Assembly (NCBI GenBank): GCA_021810505.1
Contig: JAJZIR010000006.1
Coordinates: forward strand, 62,001 to 126,000
Length of the DNA: 64,000 bases
DNA from: a bacterium
GTDB lineage: Bacteria > Deinococcota > Deinococci > Deinococcales > Deinococcaceae
Reading direction: 5' to 3'
Of the stretch, positions 60,700 through 64,000 are shown in pieces. Position 1 is the stretch's first letter, and every line of letters starts with the position of its first letter. Position numbers and translations under genes: made by a program. The notes beneath the pieces were generated by a model. It did no database searches and was not told the DNA's origin. It saw only the letters and a list, made by a program, of their open reading frames with translations.

Positions 60700-62130
60700 T
60701 TAGGCATAGCCCAGCTCCCCAGCTGCCGCACCCAGCGGGACCGGCTCGACCCCCAGGTTGCGGCAGACCTGCAGCAGGGCAGCGACCCAGTCTCCAGGAA
60801 CGGCGTGGACGTGGTTGGAGGGAAAGCTCTGCAAGAAGACCTCGGCGCTGGCCTCCAGCTTGGCGAAAGCGTGCGGCCAGTTGGGCTGGACCTCAGCGAT
60901 CACCTCGGCTTCCCTAGCCGGCTCTAGGCGCAGCAGCTCGGCGCGCAGCAGGTGCATGCGGTAGCGCCCATCCAGCCGCGACAGCCTGGCTAAGGTCACC
61001 GGGCCGGGTGCGGCGACGTGGAAGACGCTGGCGCCGCCGGCTGGGAAGTAGAAACCCTGGGGGTGCAACTCGACCTCGGCCAGGTTGACGGCGGGGTCTT
61101 GGCTCCGGGCCGCGAAGAAGGTAGGGTGCTGGCCGGAGTTGACCAGGTCGAAAATATTCTCTCCGAGGTAATGCCGCACGTCGGCGAAGAGGACCGGGCT
61201 GCCGCTGAGCAGGTGCAGGATCTGCATGGTCAGCGCCGCGTCCATATCCGCCTCGGTGGAGCAGATCAGGGGGGGATGCGGGCCCTCCCAGTCGTAGGGA
61301 TCGTTGAGGAAGGCCTCGGGGACGTCCATGGTGGCGTAGTGCTCGGTCAGCTCGGGTTGACCCTTAATCCCTAGGAAGTCGAGGCCCTTCTCGGCCGCGA
61401 GCTCGCGCAGGGCGTGGTAGGCCGCCACCTGGCGCTCCAATTTGGCCGGGGTGAGCTGGACACCGTCGTAGTGGACCTTCCTGACCTGGTGCTCCAGCCA
61501 GATCCGGCCCCGCTTGACCCGCTCCGGGTCCACCGCGCTGGCCCGGCGCACCACCTCCCACTGATCGATATGCTCGACGTCGACGCCGAACTGTTTGGCC
61601 CACTGGTCGGTGTTGGAGACGGCGGTGTTGATCCCGATGGACCGCCCACCGATCAAGCCGTAGGTCTGCCCCCGCAGCGCCCTGCTGGCGTGGGCAGCTC
61701 TAGCCCAGGCGTCGACCCGGGCCAATACCGCGGGCTCAGAGATCTGGCCGAAGACCCGGGTGGGCAGCAGGCCGAGCTGCTCTAGGGCACCAGCGGCGGC
61801 CAGAACGGCGACCATACCGGGTTTGGCCGGGTTGATCTGGCCGAGCAGCAGCAAAGGCCCCAACGGGAAGCGCGAGGCCACCACGCTGAACTGCGGGAAA
61901 GCCCAGACCGCGTAGTGGAAGATGGTAGCCTCGACCCCGGCCCGGGCCAGGCGCTCGGCCTGATCCCGGGCGGTCTGATTGGAGTGCACCAGCTCTCCGA
62001 GCACCAGCTCATGGCCCAGGTCGGCCAGCGCCCGCTGCAGGCGCCTCTGGAACTCTTCGAGCTCGGCGATCTGGGGATCGTGGGCGTAAGAGCGGCCGTC
62101 CGAGAAGGTGAGGACCCCGATCCTGGCCAT
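60700..62130 (-). CDS. L-fucose isomerase-family protein
   Basis: 476 residues, FucI/AraA-like. The N-terminal Rossmann part starts ARIGVLTFSDGRSYAHDP. The catalytic region has STEADMDAALTMQILHLLSG with the metal-binding Glu, and ADVRHYLGENIFDLVNSGQH with Asp and the final His. It would interconvert L-fucose and L-fuculose or a similar pair. It is shorter than E. coli FucI (591). No fuculokinase or fuculose-phosphate aldolase is present, so its place in the pathway is unclear. ATG at 62130 is chosen for its AAAGG; a LacI operator lies about 50 bases upstream. Confidence 0.8.
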   Translation of the reverse strand: MARIGVLTFSDGRSYAHDPQIAELEEFQRRLQRALADLGHELVLGELVHSNQTARDQAERLARAGVEATIFHYAVWAFPQFSVVASRFPLGPLLLLGQINPAKPGMVAVLAAAGALEQLGLLPTRVFGQISEPAVLARVDAWARAAHASRALRGQTYGLIGGRSIGINTAVSNTDQWAKQFGVDVEHIDQWEVVRRASAVDPERVKRGRIWLEHQVRKVHYDGVQLTPAKLERQVAAYHALRELAAEKGLDFLGIKGQPELTEHYATMDVPEAFLNDPYDWEGPHPPLICSTEADMDAALTMQILHLLSGSPVLFADVRHYLGENIFDLVNSGQHPTFFAARSQDPAVNLAEVELHPQGFYFPAGGASVFHVAAPGPVTLARLSRLDGRYRMHLLRAELLRLEPAREAEVIAEVQPNWPHAFAKLEASAEVFLQSFPSNHVHAVPGDWVAALLQVCRNLGVEPVPLGAAAGELGYA

Positions 62131-62176
62131 CAGCGCCTTTCCCAACCGAGATAGGCTCGGCTGGAACTGAAGGTTT

Positions 62177-62190
62177 TGCAAACGATTGTA
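62177..62190. promoter_or_regulatory. LacI-family operator before the fucose-isomerase-like gene
   Basis: TGCAAACGATTGTA, one mismatch in the palindrome. On the minus strand its end doubles as a -10-like TACAAT, so binding would block this promoter. Confidence 0.7.
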
Positions 62191-62238
62191 TCAGCTATTT
62201 GAACGCACATTCCTGGTTCCACGCACCTTTCTGTTTGC

Positions 62239-63258
62239 CTAGCTGCCCAACTGGGCGGGGGCGGGCGCCGCCACCGAGGCACGCTCCAGCAGCCGGGTAG
62301 CCAGCCGCAGGACGCCCGGCGGTGTAGGGCCGCGCTCGAAGAGGTCGAAGAGGATCTTACCGGCGGTGTAACCCATGTCGTAGGGGGATTGCTCGATCAC
62401 GGTCAGGGGTGGATGCATCAGCTGGGCCCAGCGCGAGTCGTCGAAGCCGATCAGGGAGAGGTCCCTAGGGATCTGCAAGCCGGCTTCCAGGATGGCCCGG
62501 ACCGCACCGGCGGTCATCTCGTTGTTGATGACGAACCAGGCGCTGGGCTGGCGTTCGGGTGGCAAGGAGAGCAGCGCGCGGGCAGCCAAGTAGCCACCTT
62601 GCTCGCGGTGATCGCCGTGCACGATCCAGCCGGGATCGACCGGCAGGCCGGCCCGCTCCATCGCGCCCAGGTAGGCGGACAGGCGCTCGCTGCCGCTGGT
62701 GATAGACAGCTTTCCGGCGATGATGGCGACGCGCCGGTGGCCGAAGGCGATGAGGTGGGAGATGGCCGCCTCGGTCCCCTCCTGGTTATCAGCCAGAACT
62801 GCATGAAAGCCGGGCAGGCCGGAGGTGCGGTCCGCCTCCACTACCGGGAGCTCGCCGATGGCCGAGAGCAGCCCAGCGCTGTTCTCGGTCGGCACCACCA
62901 CGAAACCGCGCAGCTGGTGGGTGCGGAACAACCTGAGGTAGGTCAACTCCTTATCCGGGTCCTCGTCGGTATTGCACAGCAAGAGGCTGTAGCCGTGATC
63001 GAAGGCAGCGTCCTGTAGGCCCTTGGCCAGCGTGGCGTGGAAAGGGTTGAGGATGTCGGACACCAGCAGGCCGATCAGGCGGGTCACCCGGGTGCGCAGG
63101 CTGCGGGCCAGCAGGTTAGGCTGGTAGCCCAGCTCTTTGGCAGCTCGCTTGACCCGCTCCACCGTCTCGCTAGCGACCATGTCGGGGCGGGTCAGCGCTC
63201 TGGAAGCCGTTGAAACCGACACATCCGACCTGATTGCCACATCTCTCAGTCTGGGCAT
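62239..63258 (-). CDS. LacI-family transcriptional repressor
   Basis: 339 residues. The N-terminal helix-turn-helix PRLRDVAIRSDVSVSTASRAL and hinge helix PNLLARSLRTR are typical. The ligand domain is of the periplasmic-binding type (GLLVSDILNPFHATLAKGL, GFVVVPTENSAG, IGFDDSRWAQLMHPPLTV). It should bind the four CAATCGATTG-like operators found at 53.3, 62.2 and 63.3 kb and release them on binding a sugar of the fucose pathway. ATG at 63258 is used (AGGAG 4 bases upstream) rather than the adjacent GTG. Confidence 0.92.
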   Translation of the reverse strand: MPRLRDVAIRSDVSVSTASRALTRPDMVASETVERVKRAAKELGYQPNLLARSLRTRVTRLIGLLVSDILNPFHATLAKGLQDAAFDHGYSLLLCNTDEDPDKELTYLRLFRTHQLRGFVVVPTENSAGLLSAIGELPVVEADRTSGLPGFHAVLADNQEGTEAAISHLIAFGHRRVAIIAGKLSITSGSERLSAYLGAMERAGLPVDPGWIVHGDHREQGGYLAARALLSLPPERQPSAWFVINNEMTAGAVRAILEAGLQIPRDLSLIGFDDSRWAQLMHPPLTVIEQSPYDMGYTAGKILFDLFERGPTPPGVLRLATRLLERASVAAPAPAQLGS

Positions 63259-63266
63259 CACGCTCC

Positions 63267-63280
63267 TACAATCGATTGCG
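63267..63280. promoter_or_regulatory. LacI-family operator, autoregulatory site
   Basis: TACAATCGATTGCG, with the perfect core CAATCGATTG, between the repressor's -10 box and its start codon. It predicts that the repressor limits its own synthesis. Confidence 0.72.
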
Positions 63281-63283
63281 ACA

Positions 63284-63313
63284 AGACTACTCCCCGGCGG
63301 CGGCGGCTGTCAA
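63284..63313 (-). promoter_or_regulatory. promoter of the LacI-family gene
   Basis: On the minus strand TTGACA (complement of 63308-63313), 18 bases, TAGTCT (complement of 63284-63289). The operator begins a few bases downstream. Confidence 0.62.
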
Positions 63314-63458
63314 GTTCTCAGGGCGAGCGGCCCCCAGGCGGGTCCGGAGGCGGGGCAGCGCTGCCCTGGGGCGCGGCGGAGCGCCGGGCAGCTCCGAAGG
63401 GTGGGAGCCATAGGCCAGAGCGGGGCCGGCAAGGAACTAGGGTATGCTGCCGGGGAAG

Positions 63459-64000
63459 ATGCGGCTGGAAGAGGTGGGGAGCGGGGTCCGCCTGCGCGGT
63501 CTGGTTCCGGGCGAGACCGCCCAGGTTTTGGCGGTGCAGAGGTGGGGCGAGGACAGCCTACAGGTCACCTACTCTCTGGAGAGCGGCGCGACCGGGCAGC
63601 GGCTGCTCTACCGGGACGACGCAGCCGGCTTGGAGGAGCTATCCGCCGCTCTCTTCAGGGACTTCCTAGCCCAAGGGAGGGAGTTCAAGCTGGCCTCCGA
63701 AGCGCTGCGGCTGAAACTGGCCCACCTGGTCGACCCGCTGCTGGCGGTCCACAGCTCGGCGATCGACCCCCTCCCCCACCAGATCACCGCGGTGTACGAG
63801 CGGATGCTGCCCCAGCGGCCGCTGCACTTCCTGCTGGCCGACGACCCGGGAGCTGGCAAGACCATCACCGCTGGACTGCTGCTGCGCGAGCTGATGGCCC
63901 GCTCGGACGTGCAGCGCTGCCTGATCGTCTGCCCCGGCAACCTGATCGAGCAGTGGCTGGACGAGCTGTCCGGAAAATTCTCGCTGGCCTTCCGGCCGCT
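63459..64000 (+). CDS. SNF2-type helicase, N-terminal part (cut by window edge)
   Basis: 180 codons in the window, open at the right edge. The N-terminal 110 residues are a regulatory part. From about residue 107 the ATPase core begins: LPHQITAVYERML (Q-motif-like), LLADDPGAGKTITAGLLLRE (Walker A) and CLIVCPGNLIEQWLDEL (motif Ia). This is the SNF2/HepA-like group often annotated as helicase or DEAD-like. Members occur in defence islands with DNA methylases, but also as RapA-type RNA polymerase recyclers. The ATG is preceded by TATGCT at 63443-63448. Confidence 0.82.
   Translation, partial: MRLEEVGSGVRLRGLVPGETAQVLAVQRWGEDSLQVTYSLESGATGQRLLYRDDAAGLEELSAALFRDFLAQGREFKLASEALRLKLAHLVDPLLAVHSSAIDPLPHQITAVYERMLPQRPLHFLLADDPGAGKTITAGLLLRELMARSDVQRCLIVCPGNLIEQWLDELSGKFSLAFRP

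Overview
The window is one contiguous stretch of high-GC bacterial chromosome with very dense, often overlapping genes. It most likely comes from the Deinococcota (Deinococcus-Thermus), perhaps nearer Truepera than Thermus. Four things support this. The carotenoid genes combine a CrtO ketolase, a CruF-type hydratase, a CrtD-type desaturase and a cytochrome P450, the Deinococcus set. The isocitrate dehydrogenase has the C-terminal extension known from Thermus. The malate dehydrogenase is very close to the Thermus enzyme. At least eleven genes have a -10 box (TANNNT) exactly 6 bases before the start codon, the leaderless-transcript layout described in Deinococcus. The assignment is an inference; no rRNA is present.

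0-7 kb: a GAF-GGDEF protein cut by the left edge, an alpha/beta hydrolase coupled to a CobA-HemD fusion, msrA, metK and two tandem-YbjQ-domain proteins. 6.9-15 kb: a tightly coupled carotenoid operon (crtO, a fused CrtYcd-CruF gene, acyltransferase, glycosyltransferase, crtD-like desaturase, P450, small FAD oxidoreductase).

15.1-28.8 kb: the most interesting region. A GntR regulator diverges from an operon encoding two sulfolactate sulfo-lyase-like subunits (SuyA, SuyB), two sulfolactate dehydrogenase-like proteins (SlcC, ComC), a sugar ABC transporter lacking its ATPase, a fucose/arabinose-isomerase-like protein, a PfkB kinase, a LacD/YihT-type aldolase, a GH31 glycosidase and an M24-fold protein lacking most metal ligands. 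Read together this looks like a route for sulfoquinovose (the plant and cyanobacterial sulfolipid sugar): release, isomerise, phosphorylate, cleave to DHAP plus sulfolactaldehyde, then sulfolactate to pyruvate plus sulfite. The sulfolactaldehyde dehydrogenase is not in the window.

28.8-48 kb: mostly housekeeping genes (aldo/keto reductase, icd, der, a stand-alone dsRNA-binding protein, an ABC exporter, a PIG-L deacetylase, prepilin peptidase, arsM, mdh, a DinB-like protein, glgA, a lipoprotein, two tRNAs, an amidohydrolase, a ThiF-like protein, an S4 protein and a ZapE-like ATPase). Around 41.7-43.8 kb there is a gene-poor, decayed patch with a broken DUF4276 gene and one AT-richer orphan gene.

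48-63.3 kb: a large minus-strand sugar region under a LacI regulator, with four matching operators near TGCAATCGATTGYA. It encodes an oxidative L-fucose route (SDR, L-fuconate dehydratase, 2-keto-3-deoxy-L-fuconate dehydrogenase, DapA-type aldolase), a fucose-isomerase-like protein, two ABC sugar transport systems and a sialidase-fold protein. The right edge cuts an SNF2-type helicase gene.
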